Assembly (NCBI GenBank): GCA_034007745.1
Contig: JAVEQI010000034.1
Coordinates: 1-38,439 of the forward strand
Length of the DNA: 38,439 nucleotides
Source of the DNA: Desulforapulum sp034007745
Lineage (GTDB): Bacteria > Desulfobacterota > Desulfobacteria > Desulfobacterales > Desulfobacteraceae
Direction: 5' to 3'
In this document: positions 15,325 through 24,626 of the stretch, piece by piece
Layout of the letters: each line of letters starts with the position of its first letter
Numbering within the stretch: position 1 is the stretch's first letter
Notes under the pieces: model-generated
What the model saw: only the letters and a program-made list of their open reading frames with translations
The model's database searches: none
Told to the model about the DNA's origin: nothing
Made by a program: the position numbers and the translations under genes

Positions 15325-17370
15325 CTAGACCACAAGCTTCTCAACCTTGACTGCGCCGACCTTGAACTCGGGAATTTTTGCGATGGGGTCAAGGGCCGTT
15401 GAGCTAGTCAGGACGTTAGTCGGATTTTCCCCAAAATGGATAGGGAGAAAGATAGTTTCCGGCGGAACGTCCTTGGTTATCCTTGCAGGGACCTCTATTT
15501 CCCCACGCCGTGAAGTCAAAAGGACCATCTCACCATTGGCGATGTTTAACCTTTTTGCGTCCTCTGGATTGATCTCCACATACCCTGTCTTCTGCTCGCT
15601 ATCAAGGCTGTCTGAAACCCTGGTCATGGTGCCCGTATGAAAATGGGCGAACATCCTGCCCGTTGTCATGAGCATGGGAAATTCTTTGCAGACAGATTCG
15701 GCAGGATCGTTGTACTCAATGGCGTGGAACTTTCCCCGGCCCCTTGTAAAGGTGGTCTTGTGCAGATAGGGGGTGCCTGGATGCTCTTTTGTGGGACATG
15801 GCCACTGAAGTCCATCGATGCCCAGCCGATCATAGGTCATGCCCTGGTAACTCTTGGTCAGGCCCGTCATCTCGTTAAAGATCTCTTCAGGACTATCGTA
15901 GGACATATTATACCCCAGGGCCGTTGAGAAACGTGAAATTATCTCCCAGTCGGGTCGGGTGTTGCCCACGGGTTCAACGGCCTTTCTTGTGAGCATGCAT
16001 CTTCTTTCCGTGTTGGTAAAGGTTCCCTCCCTTTCGCCGAGGGCTGCGGAGGAAAAGACCACATCTGCGATCTGGGCGCTTTCAGACAAAAAGATATCCT
16101 GAACCACCAGACAGTCGAGCATTTTAAGGGCATTATCCAGATGGTTCTTGTCTGGATCACTCAACTTGGGATTCTCGCCGATGACGTAGAGTCCCTTTAT
16201 CTTACCCTCCGCAATACTTTTAATCATGTCGGTCATGGTCAGGCCGGGGGTTCCTGAAAGTTCACAGTTCCAGGCCTTTGAAAAACGTTTCCGGGCGTCT
16301 TCGTCTGCCACGGGCTGATATCCTGAAAACACATTGGGAAGACCGCCCATGTCGCAGGCGCCCTGGACATTATTCTGACCCCTCAATGGATTCACACCGC
16401 CGCCTTCAACACCAAGGTTACCGCAGAGCATGGCTATGTTGCAGCAGGACTTGACGTTGTCAACCCCCGTGGTGTGCTGGGTGATGCCCATGGCGTAGAG
16501 AAGCGCTCCTGGTGCGTTGGTGGCGTAAAGCTCGGCCATCTGTTCGATATCTTTTACGCTGACACCCGTGATCGTTTCAACCCGCTCGGGGGTGTAGGTC
16601 TCAACTGTAGCCTTGAGCTCCTCAAAATCCTCGCACCGCTGGTCGATATAATCCTGACTGTGCCAGTTGTTTTTTATGATCACATGCATCATCCCGTTTA
16701 AAAGGGCAACGTCCGATCCCAGGCGATGGTGAACCGTCAGATCGGCAAATCGTGCAAGCTGGATGTTTCTTGGATCTGCGACAATGAGTTTTGCTCCCCT
16801 CTCCTTTGCCCGGATGATCCTTGTTGCGATAACTGGATGACAGGCCGTGGTGTTTGACCCTATGACAAAAATCACCTTGGAGTGAGTTTCAAACTCGGCA
16901 ATCGAGTTTGTCATTGCTCCACTTCCAAATGCAGCGGCAAGCCCTGCCACTGTAGAGGAATGTCACAGCCTTGCGCAGTGATCTACATTGTTGGTTCCAA
17001 TGGCTGCCCTTGCAAGCTTCTGAGCCAGAAAATTCTCCTCGTTGGTCACCTTGGCAGACACAAGGACTCCAATGGCGTCGGGGCCATAGGTCTCTTTTAT
17101 TTTGTTGAATTTTTTTGCCGCATGGTTAAAGGCCTCGTCCCAGGTGGACTTTTGCAGCTGGCCTCCCTCCCTTACAAGGGGGGTTTTAAGGCGCATAAAG
17201 CTGTTTATATATTCGTGGAGACTCCATCCCTTGATGCAGAGTTTCCCCTGGTTGACCGGATGGGACTTCAGGGGCAAAGTGGAATTTATCTTTCCATCGA
17301 TCACCTCAAAAAGAACTCCGCACCCTGTTCCGCAGTATGAGCAGACCGATGGTACAAACTTACAGTTCAT
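15325..17370 (-). CDS. fdhA: Formate dehydrogenase catalytic subunit, selenocysteine-containing
   Basis: 681-residue molybdenum/tungsten-bis-MGD formate dehydrogenase, cytoplasmic (no twin-arginine signal). An N-terminal [4Fe-4S] motif CSYCGTGC (residues 10-17) is completed by LCIKGW near residue 45. Residue 136 is encoded by TGA (16965-16963) within NNVDHCARL-U-HSSTVAGL, exactly the active-site Sec of FdhF-type enzymes. The downstream frame continues without further stops to 15325 and includes the dinucleotide-binding C-terminal domain (MLMTTGRMFAHFHTGTMTR). A SECIS-like hairpin follows the TGA. Last gene of the hdrA-mvhD-fdh operon, starting 17 bp after its partner subunit. Confidence 0.95.
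16932..16965 (-). promoter_or_regulatory. Sec UGA codon and SECIS hairpin of fdhA
   Basis: The TGA at 16965-16963 is followed after 10 bases by the stem CAGTGGCA/TGCCGCTG (8 bp, one G-U pair) with loop GGGCT. Loop distance (about 18 nt after UGA) and a GG at the loop fit bacterial SELB-binding SECIS elements. Confidence 0.85.
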
Positions 17371-17387
17371 TTTTCATCTCCTATTGT

Positions 17388-18200
17388 TCAGGCATCCATT
17401 GGCTTTGGCACCAATGTCACCTTGTCTCCTATGATGGTAAACGGTGATTTTTCAATGCCGCTCCCCGGTGTGTAATCAAAGACCTGTTCAACGATTTCGT
17501 TCATCTGCCGGTAGAGAAATCTAAGGGGAATATCGGCCGGACAGGCATCCTCGCACAGCCCGCAATCCACGCATCTTCCGGCCATGTGTACGGCCCGGAC
17601 AAGATGGAAGATCGGGATTTCCGGCGGAAGGGTTCCAGGCTCCACAAGATCGGGGTTTTCAAGGCTGCAATCGGGACAAAAACATACCGGACATATGTTT
17701 CTGCACCCATAGCATTTTATACATTTATTGAACTCGTACATCCATCGGTCGAAACGCTCGCCATTGTCATGATTTTCCAGGAACTCACCAGGGTCTGCGT
17801 TAAAATCAATACCCTTCTCATGCTTGAAGCTCCCTGTTTCCCTGGGTTCGAGCAACGAGCAGTCCGCATGATCCCGGGTCCTTGAGGGACAGCAGTTGAT
17901 ACCGATGGTTTCTATATTTTCAGGTTTTAACTGCTGCCAGGTGTAGAGCACATTTAAAGAACGCTCGTTGCAATCCCTTGCGATGATGCCGATCTTGAGA
18001 TCTGGATTTTTTTCCACAAGGTGGGTAGCCACCTTTTCAAGGCTGTAGCGAACGTTGCTGGTCTTGAGGCCTTCAAGCTCGTCAAGGTTCTCAAGGGTAT
18101 ACCCATGGGGAATGAGGTGGCCGCAAAAATCCCTGTAGCCCAAGAAAATATCCACCTTTTTTTCTTTTAAAAGTCTTTCAACCCGCCCTGTTATATCCAC
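17388..18200 (-). CDS. Iron-sulfur subunit of formate dehydrogenase complex
   Basis: 270-residue cytoplasmic electron-transfer protein. The N-terminal 150 residues contain scattered cysteines (IARDCNERS, GINCCPSRTRDHADC). The C-terminal part has ferredoxin-like cluster motifs CIKCYGCRNICP, VCFCPDCS and CVDCGLCEDACP. It resembles the beta-type subunits that link FdhA to Hdr/Mvh modules. The GTG start at 18200 has GGAGG at good spacing and overlaps the end of mvhD. An upstream ATG at 18248 lies inside mvhD and lacks a ribosome-binding site. Exact subunit name not assigned. Confidence 0.85.
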   Translation of the reverse strand: MDITGRVERLLKEKKVDIFLGYRDFCGHLIPHGYTLENLDELEGLKTSNVRYSLEKVATHLVEKNPDLKIGIIARDCNERSLNVLYTWQQLKPENIETIGINCCPSRTRDHADCSLLEPRETGSFKHEKGIDFNADPGEFLENHDNGERFDRWMYEFNKCIKCYGCRNICPVCFCPDCSLENPDLVEPGTLPPEIPIFHLVRAVHMAGRCVDCGLCEDACPADIPLRFLYRQMNEIVEQVFDYTPGSGIEKSPFTIIGDKVTLVPKPMDA

Positions 18201-18693
18201 GTTCCCCTCCTGTCCGGTTCTCAAGGGCCGCCATGGGACTTGGTCCAAGGTTCCTTATCTTTTCCGTAAAATCCGTTACCACCTGGGCAAACTTCTGGGC
18301 CTCTGCAGAAGAGATCCATTCGAGATGTAATCTTCCTTCAAGTCCCATGAATTTGAGCATTTCCTGGACAAAGGTGATCCGTTTGATCGTCATGTTATTA
18401 CCGTACAGGTAATGGCAGTCGCCGATGTGTCAGCCGCCAACCATAACACCGTCGGCCTTGCTCTGGAATGCTCTCAATATATGATGGGGGCTCACGCTTG
18501 CCGAACACATGACCCTTATGATTCTCATGTTCGTGGGATACTGCATGCGGCTTACACCGGCAAGATCTGCGGCCCCATAGGTGCACCAGTTGCACATGAA
18601 TGCGACTATTTTAGGCTCAAACACCTGTTCGGTCAAAGCCTTTTCTTCCACAGGTTTTTTTCCCACAGCTTTTTCTTCTTTCACCTTTTCCAA
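18178..18693 (-). CDS. mvhD: MvhD-like [2Fe-2S] electron-transfer subunit, selenocysteine-containing
   Basis: 171-residue homologue of MvhD/VhuD, the adaptor carrying electrons from hydrogenase or formate dehydrogenase to HdrA. Motifs: AFMCNWCTYGAADLAGVSRM, then RVMCSASVSPHHILRAF, then the ADGVMVGG-U-HIGDCHY segment. The last corresponds to GCHPGDCHY in Cys homologues, so TGA at 18432-18430 encodes Sec 88. The start chosen is TTG at 18693, with AGGAGA six bases upstream; an ATG at 18750 lies inside hdrA. The C-terminal extension after the cluster domain is longer than minimal MvhD. It sits between hdrA and the formate dehydrogenase genes, which fits its bridging role. Confidence 0.9.
18397..18432 (-). 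promoter_or_regulatory. Sec UGA codon and SECIS hairpin of mvhD
   Basis: After TGA (18432-18430) and 16 spacer bases comes a perfect 6-bp stem ATTACC/GGTAAT with a five-base loop TGTAC. The loop begins about 22 nt after UGA and contains a GU, within the range accepted for bacterial SECIS elements. The stem is shorter than in the other two genes. Confidence 0.7.
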
Positions 18694-18706
18694 AAGATAC
18701 TCTCCT

Positions 18707-21700
18707 TTACGCTGACAAAGCGCTTTTGATCTGCGCATATAGCTGCTCATTGTTAAATCCCATCAGGGACGGCGCTTCTGAAGGACAGGTTGCGGCACAG
18801 GCCCCGCACCCCTTGCAAAGGGCGTCGTTGACAACGGCAACAAGTTTTACCGGGTCCTTGGTGATGGCGTTGTAAGGGCAGACATCGATACACCCGCCAC
18901 AGCCCGCACATCGCTGTTCATTGATCACGGCAACGATTCCGCCGATGTTGATGCTGTCCCTTGAAAGAACGGTCAAGGCCCTTGCTGCGGCAGCCTTGGC
19001 CTGGGCGATGCTCTCGTCCACAGATTTTGGATAGTGGGCCATACCGCAGAGGAAAAGTCCGTCCGTGGCAAAATCCACGGGGCGAAGCTTCTGGTGGGCC
19101 TCAAGGAACCACCCTGAATTGTCCGAGGTAACCTTAAATGCCTGGCCAAGTGTTTTGTTGTCTATAGCATCTATACGGGCCGCAAGGCATAGAACATCTG
19201 CGTCAACGCAAAGCCGCCTTCCAAGGACATGGTCCGTAAAGGTAACTGTGACATGGTCTCCCTCAGGAACGACCTCGGGCTTATTATCAAGGTCATACTG
19301 GAAAAAGAGGATCCCGATATCCCTGGCCTTTTTATAGAGGAACTCACGTTCTCCATAGGTTCTGATGTCCCGGTAAAGAATATAAACTCCCCTTTCCGGA
19401 TTACTCTCCTTCAGGGTAATGGCACTCTTGATGGAATGGGTGCAGCACACCTTGGAACAATAGGGATGGGCCTCGTCCCTGGAGCCGACGCACTGGATAA
19501 ACATCACATTCTCGGCCTTTTGAATCCTGGGCGAATCTTCCAGAAAGCCTGCGTCAAGCTCAAGAAGGGTCATCACGGCATCGTGTTCCCCATGGCAATA
19601 TTCTGAGGGCTTGGATTCAACGGCACCGGTCGCAATAATCGCAACCCCGTGGTCCACTACCCTTTTTTTATCGCCCGTGGCAATTGTGGTCTTAAAATTT
19701 CCCACAAACCCCTCAACCCCGTGAACAGCAGAGCCTAAAAGCACCTCGATCCTTTCATCAGCCTCGATTTCAGCCATGGTCTTTTTCAGAAACAGCGGAA
19801 TACTCTCATCTTTAAAGGTAGTGCAGAGCCGTCTGCCATTGCCGCCCATTACCTGATCTCGCTCAACAAGGGTAACGGGATATCCCTGGCGGGACAGGGC
19901 AAGGGCCGCTGTCATACCTGCAATGCCGCCGCCCACCACAAGGGCAGACTGGGTCACGGGAAGCTCGCTCTCAAACAGCGGATCAAGGAGATAGGCCTTG
20001 GCAACGGCCATGCGGACAAGGTCCATGGCCTTTATCGTGGCAAGTTCCGGCTGTTTTGTATGAACCCAGGAATCCTGGTTTCGAATGTTGGCCATCTCAA
20101 CAAGGTACTTGTTGAGCCCGGCATTAATGAGTGTCTCCCGGAACATATCCTCATGGGTCTTTGGTGTGCAGGCAGCGATGACGATACGGTTCAGACCCTT
20201 CTCCTGGATCACCTCGACAAGCGTGTCCTGGGTATCCTGGGAGCAGGTAAAGAGGTTTTCCTCCACATAGGTCACACCCTTAAGGGTTTTTGCATAGGCT
20301 GCAACGGCCGGGACGTCAACGATGCCGCCGATGTTGGTGCCGCAGTTGCAGACAAAAACCCCGATCCTGGGCGGTTCGTCTTCCACCCGCCTCTCCTCCG
20401 GGAAAATCACTTTCCGGGTTTTTAAGTTCCTTGCAACGGCAAGGTTCTGGGTTGCGGCTGATGCTGCGGCGCTTGCCTCCATCACCGACTGGGGAATATC
20501 CTTGGGGCCTGTAAAAGCACCGCACGCATAGACGCCGGGCATGGAGGTTGAAACAGGATTGAAACTGTCGGTCTTGATGAAGTTGGACCGGTTAAGTTCG
20601 ATGCCCATGCCCGTTGCAAGATCAAAGCTCTCGGCGCTTATTTCAAGGCCGGTGGAGAGAATCACCATGTCAAACGACTCGGTTACCATGGCACCAAACT
20701 CATCCACATATGCCATGGTAAGGTTGTTCTTTTCCCGGTCGGGAATCACCGAATGAACCCTGGAGCGGACAAACCTGACCCCTTTTTCCTTTGCCTTTTC
20801 AACATAGGAGTCAAAATCCTTACCCTGGGTTCTCATGTCCATATAAAATATGGCGCAGTCCAGGGGGTTCTTACTGTGATCCATGGCCATGACTGACTGT
20901 TTTACCGCATACATGCAGCAGACAGACGAGCAATAACCGTTGCCGGTCCGGTTTTCATCCCTTGAACCAACGCACTGGAGCCAGGCGATCTTTTCAGGCT
21001 CCTGTTTATGCTTTTTATCCGATGGAAGGACAAGGTGGCCCCCCTGGGGACCGGTTGCAGAAAGCAACCGCTCAAACCCCATGGCGGTGACAATGTCCGG
21101 GTGACGGCGAAACGAGAGGAAATCAAGCTTTGAAGGATCAAACGAGGTAAACCCTGTGGCAAGGACCACAGACCCCACGTTAATGGTCAGCTCCCGGGCC
21201 GTATCAAGAAAGTTAATTGCGTTGGATGGACAGATTTTTTCACATACTCCGCACCGTTCCCGTATGAGATAAATACAAGTCTCAGGATCAATGGCATACT
21301 TTAACGGGACTGCCTGGGAGTAAGGAACATAAATGGACTTTCGCTTGCCAAGCCCCTCATTGTACTCGTCATCCACCCTTTTGGGACATTTTTCAGCGCA
21401 GAGCCCGCAGGCAATGCACTTATCCATATCCACATATCTCGGGTGCTGGGTAAGAGTGGCGGTTATGTTGCCCTCCGGGCCTGAAATACCCGTAACCTCG
21501 GTTAGTGTCAAGAGTTCAATGTTTGTGTGCCGGCCGACCTCGACCAGTTTTGGGGAGATAATTCACATGGCACAGTCATTGGTTGGAAAGGTCTTGTCGA
21601 GCTGGGCCATTTTACCGCCAATGGCCGGAGAACGTTCCACAAGATAGACATAAAATCCGGAATTTGCGATATCGAGGGCCGCCTGCATTCCTGCAACGCC

Positions 21701-21760
21701 GCCTCCGACAACCATAACCGCCCCAACGACCTCGGTCTGGGGTCCCTTACTTTTATCCAT
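18707..21760 (-). CDS. hdrA: Double-length HdrA-like flavoprotein, selenocysteine-containing
   Basis: 1017-residue HdrA-type protein built of two HdrA halves. The first half has the FAD motif VVGGGVAGMQAALD (residue 17 on), then FPTNDCAM-U-IISPKLVEVG, where TGA at 21565-21563 gives Sec 66 in place of the usual Cys. Ferredoxin motifs CIACGLCAEKCP and CGVCEKICP follow. The second half restarts near residue 393 with FVCNCGTNIGGIVDV and a new FAD motif VVGGGIAGMTAALALSRQG. It ends with two more clusters, CAGCGGCIDVCP and CKGCGACAATCP. HdrA is the flavin electron-bifurcating subunit of heterodisulfide reductase complexes. No HdrB or HdrC is encoded nearby. The duplicated design recalls HdrL-type proteins. 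Confidence 0.93.
21530..21565 (-). promoter_or_regulatory. Sec UGA codon and SECIS hairpin of hdrA
   Basis: After TGA (21565-21563) and 15 bases comes the stem CTGGTCG/CGGCCGG (7 bp with two G-U pairs) and loop AGGT. The loop begins about 22 nt after UGA and contains GGU, like the E. coli fdhF element. Confidence 0.82.
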
Positions 21761-21807
21761 AGTACAACTCCATATGTTTTATTAGAAACTCTCCCCGGCC
21801 TTGCCGG

Positions 21808-22224
21808 TTATTGGTCTTGATCTAATTGTTCTTGATTGAATAAATCCTTTACAGCCTTAATGAGTTCATGGTCGGCAAAGGGTTTTGACAGGTAGTCATT
21901 TGCCCCTAACTTCATAGCTTTTACCGTGTTTGCGATGGTGGAATAGCCTGTAATAACTATCACATAAAGATCAGGCTTCTCCTTCTTCACCCTTCTCAGA
22001 ATCTCCATGCCGTCCATGTCCTTAAGCTTCATGTCCAATAAGAGCATGTCATAGGGTTGGCCCAACGCCCGCTCAAGGCCTTCGACACCTGACAGGCAAT
22101 GGTCGCAGGAAAACTCCTGTTCGCTTAGAACCATTTCACATGCCTTGCAGATCACATCTTCATCATCGATAATCAGAATTTTACGTTGAAACATTCCATT
22201 GCCTTTTTTATCTAAAGATTGCAT
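21808..22224 (-). CDS. Response regulator, receiver domain only
   Basis: 138-residue stand-alone CheY-like receiver. Acidic pocket residues appear in ILIIDDEDV, the phosphoacceptor Asp is in LLLDMKLKDMDG, then VIVITGYST and the Lys in YLSKPFADHEL. No output domain. It starts 11 bp after the histidine kinase and ends 47 bp before hdrA, so it is part of the same transcript and probably receives phosphate from that kinase. Confidence 0.93.
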   Translation of the reverse strand: MQSLDKKGNGMFQRKILIIDDEDVICKACEMVLSEQEFSCDHCLSGVEGLERALGQPYDMLLLDMKLKDMDGMEILRRVKKEKPDLYVIVITGYSTIANTVKAMKLGANDYLSKPFADHELIKAVKDLFNQEQLDQDQ

Positions 22225-22235
22225 TCACGATTCAT

Positions 22236-23468
22236 TTATAGGGGGTTCTCCTCCTCCAAGTCCTCCAAAACAGGCAAAATCAATGTGATCACGGTACCGA
22301 TACCAAGCTCGCTCAAGATCTCGATTCTGCCCTGATGATTTTTCACGATTCCGTAGCTCACGGAAAGCCCCAGACCTGTTCCATCGGACCGGGTGGTATA
22401 AAACGGCTCGAAAATCCTCTTTAAATTATCCCCATGAATTCCACACCCGTTGTCTTCAACCTCCACCAGAACTGATTTACCATCCTCACCGGTCTTTGAA
22501 CGTATGGTGATCACACCGTTCTCATCTATAGCGTGGACGGCATTGAACAAAAAGTTGATCAGCACCTGCTCAAGCTGATCCGGATCAAGGGAAAAGCTTC
22601 TGATATCATAGTCAAGATCACGAACCGCCTTGATCCGCCGAATAAAAAGTTCATTCTCCATGAGGGCAAGGGATTTTTCGATCACCTTGTTTATGTTGGC
22701 AAGAACCTTGTGGGGTTTTTTTTCCCTTGAGAAATCAAGTAGTCCCTGGATGATCTTCTTGCAACGCTGGGTCTCCTGCATGATAATTTCAAGCCCCTCC
22801 CTGGCGGGGCCTGCAGGAACCTTTTTGGAAAGATTTGAACTGTAGAGAAGAATTCCGGTCAAGGGGTTGTTGATCTCATGGGCAATCCCTGCGGCCATGC
22901 GGCCAAGGGATGAGAGGCGATCCACCTTGGTGGCAAGGCGGTTATACTTTAAGATATGGGATTTTATCTCCTCATCATGGTCAATCGCGCAGGAAGTCTG
23001 CTCGTTAACGGCCCAGGCAAAGTCCAGCTCATCCTCGCAGAACTCACGTTTTTCTGAAAAATAAATCCGGGTAAATCCAAACATTTGCCCCTTGACCTGG
23101 AGGGGGACATCCATCACCATGCGAATCCCCTCATCCCAGGCCTGTTGGGGAAACCTGACCCTGGGAGCGTTGAAAATATCGTTGATAATATGAATTTCAC
23201 CATCGGGTTCAGGCCAGGTCAGAAGCTCTTTTCCGGCCAGGGGTTCCAGGGCAAGGTATTGCTCTGCAATACCGTAGGAGGCGCGTATCCTGAGATCATT
23301 CAAGTCCTTGTCCATGACGCAAAGCGCCCCACCGGTTGCACCGATCCCCTGAACTACCCTTGAGACAACAAGGTTGAGCACCTCGTTAATGTCGCTCTTG
23401 GCGTGAACGACCTTGCTGACTTCCCTGAAGAACCTGTAATAATCCTTGAATTTTGCGAGTTCTGTCAT
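22236..23468 (-). CDS. Soluble GAF-domain sensor histidine kinase
   Basis: 410-residue cytoplasmic kinase with no transmembrane segment. A GAF-type sensor domain (about residues 20-165) precedes the dimerisation/phosphoacceptor helix with H-box GRMAAGIAHEINNPLTG (about residue 190). The ATPase domain shows the N box LINFLFNAVHAIDENG, G1 VEDNGCGI and G2 DGTGLGLSVSYGI. Close in type to NtrB-like kinases. Its position just upstream of a receiver protein and hdrA suggests control of the electron-bifurcating complex in response to an intracellular signal, possibly redox or a metabolite. Confidence 0.92.
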   Translation of the reverse strand: MTELAKFKDYYRFFREVSKVVHAKSDINEVLNLVVSRVVQGIGATGGALCVMDKDLNDLRIRASYGIAEQYLALEPLAGKELLTWPEPDGEIHIINDIFNAPRVRFPQQAWDEGIRMVMDVPLQVKGQMFGFTRIYFSEKREFCEDELDFAWAVNEQTSCAIDHDEEIKSHILKYNRLATKVDRLSSLGRMAAGIAHEINNPLTGILLYSSNLSKKVPAGPAREGLEIIMQETQRCKKIIQGLLDFSREKKPHKVLANINKVIEKSLALMENELFIRRIKAVRDLDYDIRSFSLDPDQLEQVLINFLFNAVHAIDENGVITIRSKTGEDGKSVLVEVEDNGCGIHGDNLKRIFEPFYTTRSDGTGLGLSVSYGIVKNHQGRIEILSELGIGTVITLILPVLEDLEEENPL

Positions 23469-23544
23469 TGATTATCCCTGCTGATTTTTTATGGCTGACT
23501 CCCACAACCCATCACTATCAAAGCAACTCCATCATCTGTTGTTT

Positions 23545-23599
23545 CAGGACCGCAAACTTTATGGTTTAAATGAAACAATTTATTTCATCTGCGGTCCTG
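23545..23599. repeat. Long inverted repeat between response regulator and kinase genes
   Basis: Perfect 10-bp arms CAGGACCGCA (23545-23554) and TGCGGTCCTG (23590-23599) enclose an AT-rich loop that holds a second, smaller stem (ATGAAA/TTTCAT). No T-run follows on either strand, so it is not a standard terminator. It could be an mRNA stabiliser, an attenuator or a protein-binding site governing how much of the downstream kinase-hdrA-fdhA transcript is made. Confidence 0.6.
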
Positions 23600-23631
23600 A
23601 GTCCTTGACTCTGGCTGTGCGGGCATGAATA

Positions 23632-24321
23632 TTACCATGCCTCTAATTCAAGACGTTTGTAAACATACATGAGCTGCTTCTGGGTCAATTCCCCCACATG
23701 TTTGTTAATCCAGCCAAGGTCGCCGGAACTAATGGCAGCCTTTGCCTCATTTGAAAGTGCATACTCTGCTAAAGCCTCCCCGCCCATTTGCATGAGGCTG
23801 TTGGAAAAGCGACTGTCCTCGGTAGTTCGATTGAGTACCTTTAAAACCTCGCGCTTCTGGATAGACAAATCGCCGGTAAAAGGCTCAAAAGCAACCCCTT
23901 CTCTGCCTGTACGCTTCAAATCAACGGCCAGGGCCTCGTTAATGGCTGTCTTGATCTGATCCTCGGTAAAGGGCTTTGCAATAAAATCTTTGGCCCCCAT
24001 CTTGAGTGCTTCCACGGCAAGGGCGCTTGTGGCGTACCCCGTCATCACGATAACACCAGTATCAGGATTTGACTGCCTCACCCTCTTGATGACCTGCATA
24101 CCGTCAATGTCGGGAAGTCTCAAATCGGCCATAAGAAGATCGTAATGATGCTGACCGATGGCATCCAGAGCACCATACCCTGTATCCCTCAAATCCACAT
24201 CATACCCCTCTTCATCAAGTATCATCTTCAATCCCCTTGCAACGTGAAGATCGTCCTCCATAATAAGAATCTGGGCAGGACTAACTGACTCTGACCTTTT
24301 TATCTCTTTTATTGCGCTCAT
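23632..24321 (-). CDS. Response regulator with conserved helical C-terminal extension
   Basis: 229 residues. Receiver domain at residues 14-130: ILIMEDDLHV, phosphoacceptor Asp in LLMADLRLPDIDG, MTGYATS, and Lys in FIAKPFTEDQ. The C-terminal 90 residues lack a DNA-binding motif I recognise and end with NEAKAAISSGDLGWINKHVG and QLMYVYKRLELEAW, a Trp-bracketed helical segment that may be a protein-interaction module. First gene of the cluster leading to hdrA and fdhA, with a possible sigma-54 promoter upstream and AAAAGGAGAT before the ATG. Confidence 0.88.
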   Translation of the reverse strand: MSAIKEIKRSESVSPAQILIMEDDLHVARGLKMILDEEGYDVDLRDTGYGALDAIGQHHYDLLMADLRLPDIDGMQVIKRVRQSNPDTGVIVMTGYATSALAVEALKMGAKDFIAKPFTEDQIKTAINEALAVDLKRTGREGVAFEPFTGDLSIQKREVLKVLNRTTEDSRFSNSLMQMGGEALAEYALSNEAKAAISSGDLGWINKHVGELTQKQLMYVYKRLELEAW

Positions 24322-24383
24322 GTCTATCTCCTTTTTATATGGTTTCCATGATTGGGCTTTTGTCGGTTCTTAGAGACACCTGT

Positions 24384-24399
24384 TGCATGGATCATACCA
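24384..24399 (-). promoter_or_regulatory. Possible sigma-54 promoter
   Basis: Minus strand TGGTATGATCCATGCA has the invariant GG and GC elements of the -24/-12 consensus (TGGCAC-N5-TTGCA) at the correct spacing, with three mismatches elsewhere. It lies about 60 bp upstream of the response regulator at 24321 and downstream of a sigma-54 activator gene. The rest of the 305-bp intergenic stretch (24322-24626) is AT-rich and I see nothing else in it. Confidence 0.4.
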
Positions 24400-24626
24400 A
24401 GGACACAGAACAATCAAATTAAACCGAAAATAAAAAAAATACCTTTAAATTCAAACACCTTACAATATCCAGCACACATGAGCCTTTATCCCCGCATCGG
24501 GCTGAAACATGGAAATCGAATAAAAATTTATACGCACAACAGAGATAAACTCAAAAACACAACCAATCTCAGGGCTATCCTGTCATATAAAAAAATATAC
24601 ATCAACGATTATATATTATTATCTGC

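Noticed and set aside
16963..21565. hdrA, mvhD and fdhA as disrupted pseudogenes or split ORFs
   Set aside because: Each has exactly one TGA, at the known Sec/Cys position, with conserved protein on both sides in the same frame and a SECIS-like hairpin downstream.
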